Origin: Bacilli bacterium
GTDB taxonomy: Bacteria > Bacillota_I > Bacilli_A > ML615J-28 > CAG-313
Assembly (NCBI GenBank): GCA_017411715.1
Contig: JAFQPO010000007.1
Location: 62,001-126,000, forward strand
Length of the DNA: 64,000 nt
Reading direction: 5' to 3'
The notes under the pieces are model-generated. The model made no database searches, was not told the DNA's origin, and worked only from the letters and a program-made list of their open reading frames with translations. Shown here piece by piece: positions 37,537 to 47,440 of this stretch (the stretch's first letter is position 1; each line of letters starts with the position of its first letter). The position numbers were made by a program, and so were the translations under genes.

Positions 37537-38205
37537 TTATTCTCCGTTTTGGATATACTCTATAATACCTAAGTATACCGCATATGCAATCATCGTTTGA
37601 TAAAAATCATTTTTTAATCTTTTAGCTTCATTATCGTTAGATAGAAAGCCTACTTCTACTAAGCATCCTATCTTATTAACATGATCTAATAAATATTTAC
37701 CATCTAATTTTTTTGTTTTTCTATCATTTTTAATATCTATTTTTTGAATATTTTCTTGAATTAATTTAGCTAACTCTAAACTATCTTCTCTTTTATAAAA
37801 GGATTGTGCACCAGATATTTGTTTTGAAGGATAACTATTAGCGTGTATACTAACAAAACAAATAGCGTTAGAATCATTAATCAAACTAACTCTTTTTAAT
37901 ATATCATCTCTTTTATTATCTGCTAAAGATATATCTGATTCTCTAGTTAGTAAAACTAAATATCCTGAACGTTCTAATATATTTTTAAGTTTAAGCGAAA
38001 TATCTAACGCAATGTCTTTTTCAACAATTGATAATTCATTGTTAATACAGCCACCATCAAAACCTCCATGGCCTGGATCTAAATATATTATTTTTTTACT
38101 AGTAGCTGCTTGATATCTAATATTAGATGATAAATATAACAACATAACACTAAACGTAATAAACGTTAAAAACAAAACAACACTTTTGGTCAAAACTTTA
38201 TTCAT
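37537..38205 (-). CDS. N-acetylmuramoyl-L-alanine amidase (Amidase_3, CwlD-like)
   Basis: 222 residues with an N-terminal signal or anchor helix (about 7-28). The zinc ligands and catalytic Glu of Amidase_3 are in place: LDPGHGGFDGG (His46), VEKDIALDIS (Glu62), FVSIHANSY, and CLVEVGFLSN. It cuts the amide between muramic acid and the stem peptide, so the organism makes peptidoglycan. Size and layout are like CwlD, but no spore gene is nearby to support a spore role. AGGTG precedes the ATG. Confidence 0.9.
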   Translation of the reverse strand: MNKVLTKSVVLFLTFITFSVMLLYLSSNIRYQAATSKKIIYLDPGHGGFDGGCINNELSIVEKDIALDISLKLKNILERSGYLVLLTRESDISLADNKRDDILKRVSLINDSNAICFVSIHANSYPSKQISGAQSFYKREDSLELAKLIQENIQKIDIKNDRKTKKLDGKYLLDHVNKIGCLVEVGFLSNDNEAKRLKNDFYQTMIAYAVYLGIIEYIQNGE

Positions 38206-38264
38206 ATCTTCACCTAATATGCATTTTATTTTTAACGTTTTAAAAAAATGACTATTTTAAATTG

Positions 38265-38870
38265 TTATTTTATTTTATCTATTTTCAATTCTAATATTTC
38301 AAGTAATTCTTTGTGTTCATCTTTAGTAAGCGGTGGTAAAACATTATTATCATTCATAACATGAGTAATTACTGTATCAATATGATAATCAACTAATTCA
38401 CCATCTTTTAAGAAAATCACTGTTGGGGCATTTAGTCTGTCTTTTGATTCATCTACAGCTTCACTAAAAGCTTCTTTTAACATTAAATATTTTTTGTGTT
38501 CACTAGTAGTAGTATCATCACGCATTGTTTTAATATCTAAATAGTAAACTTTTTCTACTTCTTCATTTTTAGCAGCTTCATTTAGTACTGGCATTAAAGC
38601 TTGACACCAAGGACATTCTTTAAAGCCTAAAACAATTAAAGCTGTTTTTTTATTTTCAATCATATATAAAATTTGATTAGCACTTGCATATTCAAATACA
38701 TGTTCTTCATCAGTTACTTGTTGATATTCACTTCTAAATTTATCAACTGGTTCAGGTCTTGTTTCATTATCATATGCGACAAAAATAACACTAACTGAAA
38801 GCATAATAATAACCGCAATGAACAAACATACAGCAGTAACTATTTTGGTTTGTATACTAAAATTAAACAT
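38265..38870 (-). CDS. Membrane-anchored thioredoxin-like protein with CPWC
   Basis: 201 residues from ATG 38870, chosen because GGAG lies close upstream; a longer in-frame reading has no site. One N-terminal membrane helix (about 9-32), then a thioredoxin-like domain with ALIVLGFKECPWCQALMPVL (CPWC at 86-89), VYYLDIKTMRDD and a cis-proline NAPTVIFLKDGELVDY. Like bacteriocin-transport accessory (Bta-type) thioredoxins. It overlaps the S1-domain gene by eight bases. Confidence 0.85.
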   Translation of the reverse strand: MFNFSIQTKIVTAVCLFIAVIIMLSVSVIFVAYDNETRPEPVDKFRSEYQQVTDEEHVFEYASANQILYMIENKKTALIVLGFKECPWCQALMPVLNEAAKNEEVEKVYYLDIKTMRDDTTTSEHKKYLMLKEAFSEAVDESKDRLNAPTVIFLKDGELVDYHIDTVITHVMNDNNVLPPLTKDEHKELLEILELKIDKIK

Positions 38871-39192
38871 TTTCAATCTCCTTTTCAATCCATTTAGGAA
38901 GTTCTGCTTTAACAGTTGAAAAGCCAATTTTATATGATGGAATACGGCAACGAACTCCTCTTGTTTTATGAATTTGTTTATAACTCAATTTGATTTGTTT
39001 GTTTTCCTCATCAACATCAATAACTTTAAGTTTTATCTCTTGTCCAATTTTTACATATTCTCTAATATCACGAACAAAGTGGTCTGAAAACTCAGATATA
39101 TGAATTAATCCATCATATCCATCTGCTTCAACAAACGCACCATATCCTAAAATATTAGTTATCTTACCATAAATGATATCTCCTGGTTTCAC
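38863..39192 (-). CDS. S1 RNA-binding domain protein (CvfD/GSP13-like)
   Basis: 109 residues. Residues 1-72 are one S1 domain: KPGDIIYGKITNILGYGAFVEADGYDGLIHISE, then VKIGQEIKLKVIDVDEENKQIKLSYKQI. A 37-residue basic tail follows. Close to CvfD/YugI (general stress protein 13) of Firmicutes, a small post-transcriptional regulator of virulence and stress. Starts nine bases after the NifU-like gene. Confidence 0.85.
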   Translation of the reverse strand: MKPGDIIYGKITNILGYGAFVEADGYDGLIHISEFSDHFVRDIREYVKIGQEIKLKVIDVDEENKQIKLSYKQIHKTRGVRCRIPSYKIGFSTVKAELPKWIEKEIENV

Positions 39193-39200
39193 GATATCAC

Positions 39201-39428
39201 CTACTCTACTTGTTCAACGCCAATAACACCTGGTACTTCTTCTACTAATATAGCTTCAATTCCATCACGAAGTGTTGCGTCGATAAAACTACATCCAACA
39301 CAAGCACCTAATAATTTAACATACACAATGCCATCAGCATATCTTACAAATTCTACATCGCCACCATCTGCTTGTAAATAAGGGCGAACTTTATTAATAA
39401 TTGTTTTTATTTCTTTAATTGTATCCAT
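39201..39428 (-). CDS. NifU C-terminal-like Fe-S scaffold protein
   Basis: 75 residues from ATG 39428 (GGAGAG upstream; the promoter just before it rules out the longer in-frame reading). The NifU/Nfu domain is complete: VRPYLQADGGDVEFV, and the Fe-S ligands Cys43 and Cys46 in GACVGCSFIDATLRDGIE. It carries and delivers Fe-S clusters. First gene of a likely operon running through the S1, thioredoxin-like, amidase and tsa genes. Confidence 0.93.
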   Translation of the reverse strand: MDTIKEIKTIINKVRPYLQADGGDVEFVRYADGIVYVKLLGACVGCSFIDATLRDGIEAILVEEVPGVIGVEQVE

Positions 39429-39453
39429 AACTTTGTACTCTCCACTTATTTTT

Positions 39454-39482
39454 ATTATACTACATTTTGTAAATTTTATCAA
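39454..39482 (-). promoter_or_regulatory. Promoter of the nifU-like operon
   Basis: Minus strand -35 TTGATA (39477-39482), 17-base spacer, -10 TATAAT (39454-39459), 25 bases before the ATG. Confidence 0.75.
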
Positions 39483-39497
39483 CTATTATAATTATAA

Positions 39498-39528
39498 TTA
39501 AAAAAGCTAACCCAAATGAGTTAGCTTT
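39498..39528 (-). terminator. Terminator of the sigma-RHS-lipoprotein unit
   Basis: AAAGCTAAC and GTTAGCTTT form a perfect nine-base stem with a nine-base loop, followed on the minus strand by TTTTTT, eight bases past the lipoprotein stop. Confidence 0.85.
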
Positions 39529-39536
39529 CAATCATA

Positions 39537-40586
39537 TTATTCTACTACTTCATATACTAGTTCAACTAAGCCAGTAGTTCTATCAATTCTAGATACTTTG
39601 TGGCTTTGTACTATATAGTAATATTTATTATCAAAAATATTAGCACAAAAAGGAACTGGTAATCCTGAATAAGTCTCCCATTCATAAATATATTTTTGAA
39701 CATCTATTTGAGCTGTATCCAAATTCAGCATATGTACTTGTATCACATTTTCATTTTTATATTCAAATAAATATAATATATTATTGAAATAGTTAAGTCT
39801 AAATGAACCATGATCAGTACGCCAGTATGTTGCAAATTCAAGCTCACAAAAAATATTTTGATAATTTTCACTGGAGTATACCGAAACAAAAGCAGCATCA
39901 AACCAGTTATCGTCTGAGATAAGAAAACTTTCTAATATTATAATATGTTTTTCATCATTAAAAACTCTTACTATTTCAGCATTTGGTCCAATTGTTTTTA
40001 TAAACGTATGTTTTTTAGTTAGTGAATCATATTCATACAATTCTTCAATTTTTATCTCGTTACTTATACTAGACTTAATATAATAATATCTATCTTCATA
40101 TTTTGAAACTATTCTACTAGAGTCAGGATACCCTACCATAAGTAATTCTGTCATATCATTGGCAGTCGTTCTGGTATAGTACATTACTTCATTATCTTCT
40201 TTTATATCAAACTTGTTAGTTCTATAGTTATACTTGGAAAACGGTTCATTTGCAATGTAATTTTCATTATAATAGATTTCATTTTCAAATAAATAGGCTT
40301 CTCCGGGGTATTCCATTTTACTAATCAATTTAGAATTCATTCCATTTATTTTATATAATCTATAATACTCTTTAAAATAAATTTCGTCATCTTTTTTAAA
40401 AAGATTTTGACCATTATATTGATTGATAATCCATTCCTCTTTAGATAAATCTATATTTACTTTTAATTCTGTATCTTTAATACCTATATACTTAAATGAA
40501 CGTATATCTCGCTTAAAAGATAGCTCACATCCACCTATACTTAAAGTATACATTACCAACATTAACAACATTAAAAACTTTTTCAT
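39537..40586 (-). CDS. Lipoprotein downstream of the RHS gene, function unknown
   Basis: 349 residues with a lipobox SIGGC (Cys20). The rest has repeated short strands with many aromatic residues (NGQNLFKKDDEIYFKEYYRLYKING, ENEIYYNENYIA, ESFLISDDNWFDAAFVSVYSSENY, NNILYLFEYKNENVIQV, DNKYYYIVQSHKVSRIDRTTG, given in pieces), like a beta-propeller. AAAGGAG precedes the ATG. It begins 24 bases after the RHS stop and shares its terminator. A surface immunity or partner protein for the RHS product is a hypothesis based only on position. Confidence 0.7.
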   Translation of the reverse strand: MKKFLMLLMLVMYTLSIGGCELSFKRDIRSFKYIGIKDTELKVNIDLSKEEWIINQYNGQNLFKKDDEIYFKEYYRLYKINGMNSKLISKMEYPGEAYLFENEIYYNENYIANEPFSKYNYRTNKFDIKEDNEVMYYTRTTANDMTELLMVGYPDSSRIVSKYEDRYYYIKSSISNEIKIEELYEYDSLTKKHTFIKTIGPNAEIVRVFNDEKHIIILESFLISDDNWFDAAFVSVYSSENYQNIFCELEFATYWRTDHGSFRLNYFNNILYLFEYKNENVIQVHMLNLDTAQIDVQKYIYEWETYSGLPVPFCANIFDNKYYYIVQSHKVSRIDRTTGLVELVYEVVE

Positions 40587-40610
40587 AACTATTAACTCTC
40601 CTTTCCCACA

Positions 40611-43600
40611 TTAACCACCTAATTTAATTCTTGCTTTAACTCGCATTTTTTTAAACCACGTATTTGCATTAGTGGCAAGTTTTAACCCTACATAAAAAGT
40701 ATCAGGTATGATAGTTTTAGAATTTTTAACATAGTTTTCAACCAACTCGTTTTCAAAATTACCATTTCTAAGAGCAAGTCTAGCAAAATGAAGACAGTTA
40801 TTGGTAACTAAATTGTATCTTGTATATGGTTCAAATTTTATACCAGGATATTTTTGTTCAACATTTATTTTTTCATAATTAATATACTGAACATATTTTA
40901 ATACATTAATAAAACTGTCCTGAAAATCACCTTTTATTTCAATAGTTTTATGAGGATTTGAGAATTTAATGTCCTTGTATTCCCTATATCCACCCCATAA
41001 TAAAATGGCAGCATTCTTCTTTTTGACTTTCATACCAGACGGAACATTAAATTCAATATACCACCACTGCTCAGTATTTGAACCAACAATTTTAGCTTGA
41101 ATCGCAACCGCTGCATGTGCGAACAAAAATAGAGAAAAAGGAAAAATATAAAATACCGCATCTGTACCCTCAGGATCCACATAATTAATTGGATTATTAT
41201 TACAATAAGTAAACAGATTCAAATTATCATTTTCAAGTAATATGTAAGCTGCTTCATCGCTGGTTGTAAATCTTACTATGCTTGAATCATAATATCTGGT
41301 AGTACAATAATATAAAGTTGTTTCTGTATCATAGTAATATGATTTGTATCTAATTGGATTAAGTAAACCTATTTGTTCATTACCTACTATTGATATAATA
41401 TTACCATATGCATCATATGTATAGTCTACAATAATGTTTCCACTCTCATCAAAAATTCCTATAACATCTTTCTTATGATTAATCATATAATAATAATTAC
41501 TGCTATTATTTAATCTAAATCCCAATAACTCATCATTTTCATTGTAGAAGTAATATAAGTTTGTTTTGACTTCTCCTTCAATAATACATTCGGCTACTAG
41601 TAAATCATTGTTATAAGCATATTGATGTTTTTTTACAAGAACTTGTTCATTTAATTCATTTACAATATAAATCTCTTTTTGATATCGTCTTTCTGATTCA
41701 TCATAATAATATTTGATAATTTTATTTCCTTCTCTATATTCTACCATATTTTTAGATTTATACGCAAATGATTTATATAAAGTATTATTTTTATAAACTT
41801 CTATCATATTGAAATCACTATCATATAAATATGTATATGTATCGACTATATTATCAATTGTTTCATCACTAGATGTTCTAATAATTTTAGATGCTAAATT
41901 ATTTCTATTATAAGTAAATCTAATAAAAGTTTCATAGTTTGAATATTCTTCTAATTTAACAGTTCTATTTATTGTTAATAAATTTGATGAATCATCATAT
42001 GTATACAAACATTCGTATTTTTTGTTACTATCTTCTTTAATATTAGTTGATATATCAGAAGAAGTATTTTTATATATTTGATGTTTTATTAACTCTTTTC
42101 GGTAATTATATTCATATAACTCTTCTATTATAGTATATAGGTTAGTTTCTTTATCATATATTGTTTTTCTAATTGAACTAATATTTTCCTTGTTATATTC
42201 ATATTCAAATTGAATATCTCCATATGATATTTTACTAATTAATAAATTGTCATTTAGTGTGATTGTTCTTGTTATATATAATGATTCAATCATTATTTTA
42301 GAAACTTGAGTATTAATACCTTCTACTTCTTGTTGTTCAAATAGATAGTCAAATCCGGTATATTCAATAATTGTCTTATCATCTTCATTTGTATTAGATG
42401 TTTCTGTATATTTGATATCAAACATTGTAATAGTGTTATTATAATCACTAATATATTCAATAACATTACCAAAATTATCGATTGATTTTTCAATATTTCC
42501 ATAAGAATCATATTCATATTTATAAGTATAATTATTTACTATATCTATTACTTTAATAAGCGATCCTTCAAAACTATACTCATATCTATAAGTATCTACT
42601 ATATTATCTGTAGTACCAGTTTTAGTTAATATTACATTACCTAATGTATCATATTCATATTCTAGTACATAGCCACTTGCGTATGTGCATTTTGTTATAT
42701 TAGATGTTTCTATTCCATCTATAACTTGATATTCGTATGCCACAAATATATTATTATCAATATAAAGTGCCTTAATATTGTTTTGATTTGTATATTCAAT
42801 TCTATATTCAACATTAGATAATATTATTTTAACTACTCTATCAAGTACATCATATTCATATTCAATTATATCGCTGTCATAGTCTACAGCTGTAGCATCA
42901 TCATTATTTGCCATAATTCTTTTTATTAATCTATTGAAACTATCATAATAATAAGTTGTTACTACATCATCTTTAGTTTCTTTTGAAACTCTGTTTTTTA
43001 TTATTTCATACGAATATATTGTTTGACCATAAATACTTTCTAGTTTACTTAAAATATATTGACCACCATATCCTACTGTATCTTCACTAATTTTTTGTTT
43101 TGGTTTATATTCTAAACTACCTAAATTATTAGCAGCAGTTACTAATGCAGCTAATTCTTCATATTCATCAGGTGTAATTTCTGCTTTACTTTCTGATGTG
43201 AAAAGTAAATATTCATTATATCTGTCATATATTAAATATCTATTTTCTAATGTGATTTCTTCAATACTAGGCAAATCATATATTAAATAATTTATGTCAT
43301 TATTCTCTACATCAGTATCACCACTAGTAGTTTCATCTTCTGTCTGACTTTCAACATAAGCTTGTGTTTTAACTAAACTTATATTATCAACCTTCATTGC
43401 TTCATGATTTAGTGGTTTAATTTCTATTTCAATACTTGCATAATCTTTTGTCGCTGTAAAATCTAAATAATTATTATCAAAGTTAAATCCTTCATCTAAC
43501 ATTTCATATAAATATGTGCTATTAAGTACAAAATCTTCACTAGTAGCATCTGTATAATTCATTGTTATTCTATATTCGAATGAACCATATTTAACAAAAT

Positions 43601-46600
43601 CATCATAATAACTCGGTAAAACCCATGCACTAAACTGATAAATATCGCCAGCTACACCGCTTGTTAATATTGTTTGTTTTATACCACTTTCAAATACTAC
43701 TAAATGATTGTCGCCAAATAAATCATTATCAGTCTCATTATCCACAAGCAAATAGCTACCTTCCCAATTTGTAAGTTCATTTTGAATAATTATTTCAAAT
43801 GAAGAATTTTCAACTAAATTATTTTTATTATATGTTCCCCATTTTCCTAAGAAGATATTTTCAAAATATGTATTTGTGTCTTCTGCTCCTTGTAATTTAA
43901 CTCTAACATTTACTGCGCTTTTTACTTCAAATTGAATAACATATTCTTCATATTCTTCATTCGTTGCTTTTATTTCTTTTGTTGTAAATACAATGTCTAG
44001 ATTCTGATTATCATCTAAATTTGTTATTTCTACACATGCTCCACTGTTTGTACTAGTATTTTTAATTGGAGCTACCAGATAATATTGACCTGTATTTAAT
44101 AAAATATCTTGATAATAATATATTTCATCTTCACTAGTTTTATTTATTACAACATGACTTGCACCTGGTGTTAATGAACTTGCTTCTTTATAAATATCAC
44201 CTGCATTAGCTGATATATACGCTTGCCATATTGTTGATAAACGATAATATGGGTCTTTTAAGTAATTAATAATTCCCGAATAAATTGTATAACTATTTAT
44301 CAAATTATGTTGGTTTACTGAAGTATTCTCATATACGTAATATTCACTAGATAATTCATTATTATCAATTTTAATGACATTTCCATATATATCAAACCAA
44401 TATCTTTGATATGTATTATTCATTACTTTTTTTGTTTTATTTTCATAATAATATAAATTTACTACATCAGCATATTCTTTTTGGTCCGGAGAATATGTCA
44501 CATACGAAGAAACTTCACCATTTATTGTATACGTGAATTTTTTCCCAAGCTCATAATTTGTTATATCTCCATGATATATTGTTTCAATCAAATCATTTTC
44601 ATTATACATAATATTAGTACATAATGATGCAATAGTTGAAGTTAAATTTTCTTCTGTTTGATTCCAATATGCTTTTTGTTTTTTAATTAACTTTAAATCA
44701 TCATATACATAACTTATTGAATATGATTTTATTTTTTCTGTCTTTGTTTCTCCATTATAATTTTGAATTAATATATTCAACTCAATTAATAACTGATTTT
44801 CCCCATATACAAAATTCGCCTCATTCCCTGCACTATCTTGTATTTGTAAAATTCTCACTTTATCATTTATTTTTTCATAATCTATATTAATACCATTATC
44901 AATATACAAACTTTCCATTATTTTTACTTGATAACTTTTATTAGACGAATCATTTTCTAGCCTTTCAAATCTACTAATTTTATCTCTATACAATAAATAT
45001 ATTCCATTTAATTCATCTTGAACTACCAACTTGTATCCTTTGGAGTCAACTGAAAGATACGTTTTTTCATCTATGTATTCGCTAGAATTACTACTTGGTT
45101 TTACAAAATATATCTCGTGTCCTTCACTTGTTGTAAGTTTATAATTAACTCCTTCTTTTTCTATCGTTTCTTGATAATTAATATTCCACCCTTTACCATA
45201 TGACGTTAATTCATTATTGTTTATTGAATTATATATATGATAAATTGAAAAAGGATTATTTTCATGTAATAATTCTATATCGTTAACTTGATATATCAAT
45301 TCTCCTGTTGCGACATTTACTTTGGCAGTTCCTGCGCTACCTAAGTCCACTTCATCATAAAGTTCTCCAGGATTTTTACATATTATATTGCTAATTCTAA
45401 TAACAGGTCTATTAGCATCACTTGCTATTTCTGCAAAACCTTCTCCTCCATCTGGTGAAAAATATAATAACGCCGTTGTTGTGTTATCAATAAATATATT
45501 AGAATATGGTATTCTCAATTCTGGATTTGTATAAAAACTGCCTGCTAAATATGTTTTACCTATGCCATTTATATTTTGACTATATATATCTTCAAAATCA
45601 TATTGGGTATTTAACCTGTAAATGCTAAACATTGTTAAATACCCATACGATGAATCTAGATTAAATACTACCTCAGCACTACTAAAGTCAACAAATTGAT
45701 TGTTAGAAATATTTAATTTTATAATGCTAAAAATACCATTTGTTTCCCATGTAGGATTTCCTACCATTGCGATTGTTGAATATGGATCTGTTACTGTTCC
45801 TGTGTAAAAATATGTTTTTGATTCTACTGTACATTCATATTCTTCTTGTACAACTTCAACTATCGGATCAATTACTACTGGGTATTTAGTATTTGCGTTT
45901 GATAAATATACATCGCTTGGCCAAACTGTAAATTGATACAATCCTTCATCTATCTTTGTTACATCTACTTCTACCTCATTACATATCACATTATTTGCGT
46001 CATACATAAATAACGGTGTAACTTCATAAATAATTGTATCCTCGTCTTTAATAAAATATTTTTTATTTTCTTCAGTTAACTCTAAATCTTCTATATTTAA
46101 CAAATACGAAAAACTAAAATTCTTACTATACTCATTCAATACTATATTTTCTTTGAATGTGGTTGCACCTTGATAAAACTCTATATCTACATTCTTATAC
46201 TTTATAAATACATCTTCATATTTTATATTATCAGAAAGTTTTTTACCAATAGCATTATTTACCTCTAGATACTTCCATTCAATCTTATATTCATCATTGA
46301 TATTAATTTGTATACTACTATCATTTGTTAGTTCTTTACTATATACCACTTCATAATACGGATTAATACCAACATATTTATTATCATACTCTTTTATTTC
46401 TGTCACTATTTCTTGATATGTTGAACCATCAAAATAATGTATAGGTTCTTTGTAATATTCATATTCAAGAGTATTATTTGGTAATAAATATACTTTTAAA
46501 TTTTCTTTTCTTAAATGTGTAAGTTCTACTTTTTCTACATTTTTAATTACTTCTTCCGTTACATTTTCTTCATTAGGTAATAAAATGTTGATGGAAGCAT

Positions 46601-46682
46601 TAACTAGCACACCCATATTTGGTGTTATTGTCATGCCAAGTACTAACAGTAATACAATTAGTTTTTTAAATAATACTTTCAT
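40611..46682 (-). CDS. Secreted RHS/YD-repeat protein
   Basis: About 2023 residues from ATG 46682 (AAGGA upstream; an in-frame ATG 18 bases earlier lacks one). A signal peptide (LLVLGMTITPNMGVLVNAS) leads into an N-terminal adhesin-like part, a DNRF-type linker (PYYRLSTIW region) and two carbohydrate-binding-like blocks (about 820-1080), then many YD repeats (YYYDSFNRLIKRI, YEYDVLDRVV, YEYDTLGNVI, YEYDSYGNIEK). The RHS core is VDYTYDAYGNIISIVG ... LLNPIRYKSYYYDTETTLYYC, ending NPINYVDPEG. A 184-residue C-terminal tail follows with YNLVTNNCLHFARL. Such proteins form a shell that holds a C-terminal toxin. It is preceded by an ECF sigma gene and followed by a lipoprotein. Confidence 0.9.
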   Translation of the reverse strand: MKVLFKKLIVLLLVLGMTITPNMGVLVNASINILLPNEENVTEEVIKNVEKVELTHLRKENLKVYLLPNNTLEYEYYKEPIHYFDGSTYQEIVTEIKEYDNKYVGINPYYEVVYSKELTNDSSIQININDEYKIEWKYLEVNNAIGKKLSDNIKYEDVFIKYKNVDIEFYQGATTFKENIVLNEYSKNFSFSYLLNIEDLELTEENKKYFIKDEDTIIYEVTPLFMYDANNVICNEVEVDVTKIDEGLYQFTVWPSDVYLSNANTKYPVVIDPIVEVVQEEYECTVESKTYFYTGTVTDPYSTIAMVGNPTWETNGIFSIIKLNISNNQFVDFSSAEVVFNLDSSYGYLTMFSIYRLNTQYDFEDIYSQNINGIGKTYLAGSFYTNPELRIPYSNIFIDNTTTALLYFSPDGGEGFAEIASDANRPVIRISNIICKNPGELYDEVDLGSAGTAKVNVATGELIYQVNDIELLHENNPFSIYHIYNSINNNELTSYGKGWNINYQETIEKEGVNYKLTTSEGHEIYFVKPSSNSSEYIDEKTYLSVDSKGYKLVVQDELNGIYLLYRDKISRFERLENDSSNKSYQVKIMESLYIDNGINIDYEKINDKVRILQIQDSAGNEANFVYGENQLLIELNILIQNYNGETKTEKIKSYSISYVYDDLKLIKKQKAYWNQTEENLTSTIASLCTNIMYNENDLIETIYHGDITNYELGKKFTYTINGEVSSYVTYSPDQKEYADVVNLYYYENKTKKVMNNTYQRYWFDIYGNVIKIDNNELSSEYYVYENTSVNQHNLINSYTIYSGIINYLKDPYYRLSTIWQAYISANAGDIYKEASSLTPGASHVVINKTSEDEIYYYQDILLNTGQYYLVAPIKNTSTNSGACVEITNLDDNQNLDIVFTTKEIKATNEEYEEYVIQFEVKSAVNVRVKLQGAEDTNTYFENIFLGKWGTYNKNNLVENSSFEIIIQNELTNWEGSYLLVDNETDNDLFGDNHLVVFESGIKQTILTSGVAGDIYQFSAWVLPSYYDDFVKYGSFEYRITMNYTDATSEDFVLNSTYLYEMLDEGFNFDNNYLDFTATKDYASIEIEIKPLNHEAMKVDNISLVKTQAYVESQTEDETTSGDTDVENNDINYLIYDLPSIEEITLENRYLIYDRYNEYLLFTSESKAEITPDEYEELAALVTAANNLGSLEYKPKQKISEDTVGYGGQYILSKLESIYGQTIYSYEIIKNRVSKETKDDVVTTYYYDSFNRLIKRIMANNDDATAVDYDSDIIEYEYDVLDRVVKIILSNVEYRIEYTNQNNIKALYIDNNIFVAYEYQVIDGIETSNITKCTYASGYVLEYEYDTLGNVILTKTGTTDNIVDTYRYEYSFEGSLIKVIDIVNNYTYKYEYDSYGNIEKSIDNFGNVIEYISDYNNTITMFDIKYTETSNTNEDDKTIIEYTGFDYLFEQQEVEGINTQVSKIMIESLYITRTITLNDNLLISKISYGDIQFEYEYNKENISSIRKTIYDKETNLYTIIEELYEYNYRKELIKHQIYKNTSSDISTNIKEDSNKKYECLYTYDDSSNLLTINRTVKLEEYSNYETFIRFTYNRNNLASKIIRTSSDETIDNIVDTYTYLYDSDFNMIEVYKNNTLYKSFAYKSKNMVEYREGNKIIKYYYDESERRYQKEIYIVNELNEQVLVKKHQYAYNNDLLVAECIIEGEVKTNLYYFYNENDELLGFRLNNSSNYYYMINHKKDVIGIFDESGNIIVDYTYDAYGNIISIVGNEQIGLLNPIRYKSYYYDTETTLYYCTTRYYDSSIVRFTTSDEAAYILLENDNLNLFTYCNNNPINYVDPEGTDAVFYIFPFSLFLFAHAAVAIQAKIVGSNTEQWWYIEFNVPSGMKVKKKNAAILLWGGYREYKDIKFSNPHKTIEIKGDFQDSFINVLKYVQYINYEKINVEQKYPGIKFEPYTRYNLVTNNCLHFARLALRNGNFENELVENYVKNSKTIIPDTFYVGLKLATNANTWFKKMRVKARIKLGG

Positions 46683-46761
46683 TTTTATTTTTCCTTTCAT
46701 ATATATTTTGAAGAAATTTATATCCCTTCATATATATATACAACTGAGGAAGTAAAATTTA

Positions 46762-47283
46762 TCAAACTTTTTTTATTTTTTTGAATTTTTTTAAAGAAGA
46801 CTTATATAGACTTATACATTTATTATATTCAATATTACTTTCTGTTGATATTTTCTTAATACTTAAACCATATTTTATCTTTTTTTCAAATACAAAAGTT
46901 TCTAATTCTGTTAAATCTTTCAAAGACTCTTCATAGATTAGTCTATCAAATACTTTAGGATCATGACACATATTTTCAATCATCTCATTTGACAAAATCA
47001 CATTTTTATCATAATAGTTTTGTTTTTTTAGATAATTCTTGCAAATATTATTTGCTATAGTAGTAATCCATACATTTAATTTACCACGTTTTTTATCGTA
47101 TTTGTCAAGTTCCATCCATACCTTTGTGTATACTTCATTCAAAATATCTTCATACGAAGAATGCATATTATATCTGTAACACATAGCTTTAATTATATTA
47201 TCAAATTGGAACATAATTTTCAAAAAAGAATCAACATCACGTGCTAAGAATTTTCGTAATGTTTTAGAATCTATATTAATCAT
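46762..47283 (-). CDS. ECF-type sigma-70 family factor
   Basis: 173 residues. Region 2 is seen as YEDILNEVYTKVWMELDKYDKKRGKLNVWITTIANNICKNYLKK, in pieces (D-x-x-N-E-V-x-x-K-V-W and W-x-x-x-I-A), and region 4 as LTELETFVFEKKIKYGLSIKKIST then YNKCISLYKSSLKKFKK. No anti-sigma gene is adjacent. The stop lies 61-80 bases before the RHS start and both are on the same strand, so this sigma factor may direct its own unit. Its own promoter looks sigma-A like. Confidence 0.88.
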   Translation of the reverse strand: MINIDSKTLRKFLARDVDSFLKIMFQFDNIIKAMCYRYNMHSSYEDILNEVYTKVWMELDKYDKKRGKLNVWITTIANNICKNYLKKQNYYDKNVILSNEMIENMCHDPKVFDRLIYEESLKDLTELETFVFEKKIKYGLSIKKISTESNIEYNKCISLYKSSLKKFKKIKKV

Positions 47284-47335
47284 AAAATTTAATTACCTTT
47301 CAACAAATCTTCGATAAATTAATATTTTCGCTCAT

Positions 47336-47364
47336 ATTATATCATATTTGTTTATCTTTGTCAC
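47336..47364 (-). promoter_or_regulatory. Promoter of the ECF sigma gene
   Basis: Minus strand -35 GTGACA (47359-47364), 17-base spacer, -10 TATAAT (47336-47341). Confidence 0.65.
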
Positions 47365-47399
47365 TAGAATGTTATCTCTTGATAGTAGAAATTTATTAA

Positions 47400-47427
47400 A
47401 ATAAAAAATCCGACTTATGTCGGATTT
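47400..47427 (-). terminator. Terminator of the helicase-cdaA-ispDF operon
   Basis: AAATCCGAC and GTCGGATTT form a perfect nine-base stem with loop ATAA, followed on the minus strand by TTTTTATTTTA. Confidence 0.9.
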
Positions 47428-47440
47428 CAATATTTACTAT

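Noticed and set aside
37537-38205. Amidase as proof of sporulation (CwlD)
   Set aside because: The fold is generic Amidase_3; no other spore gene is in the window, so sporulation is not claimed.
46701-46761. Anti-sigma factor gene next to the ECF sigma gene
   Set aside because: The 61-80-base gap has no room for one and the neighbouring genes have no anti-sigma features.
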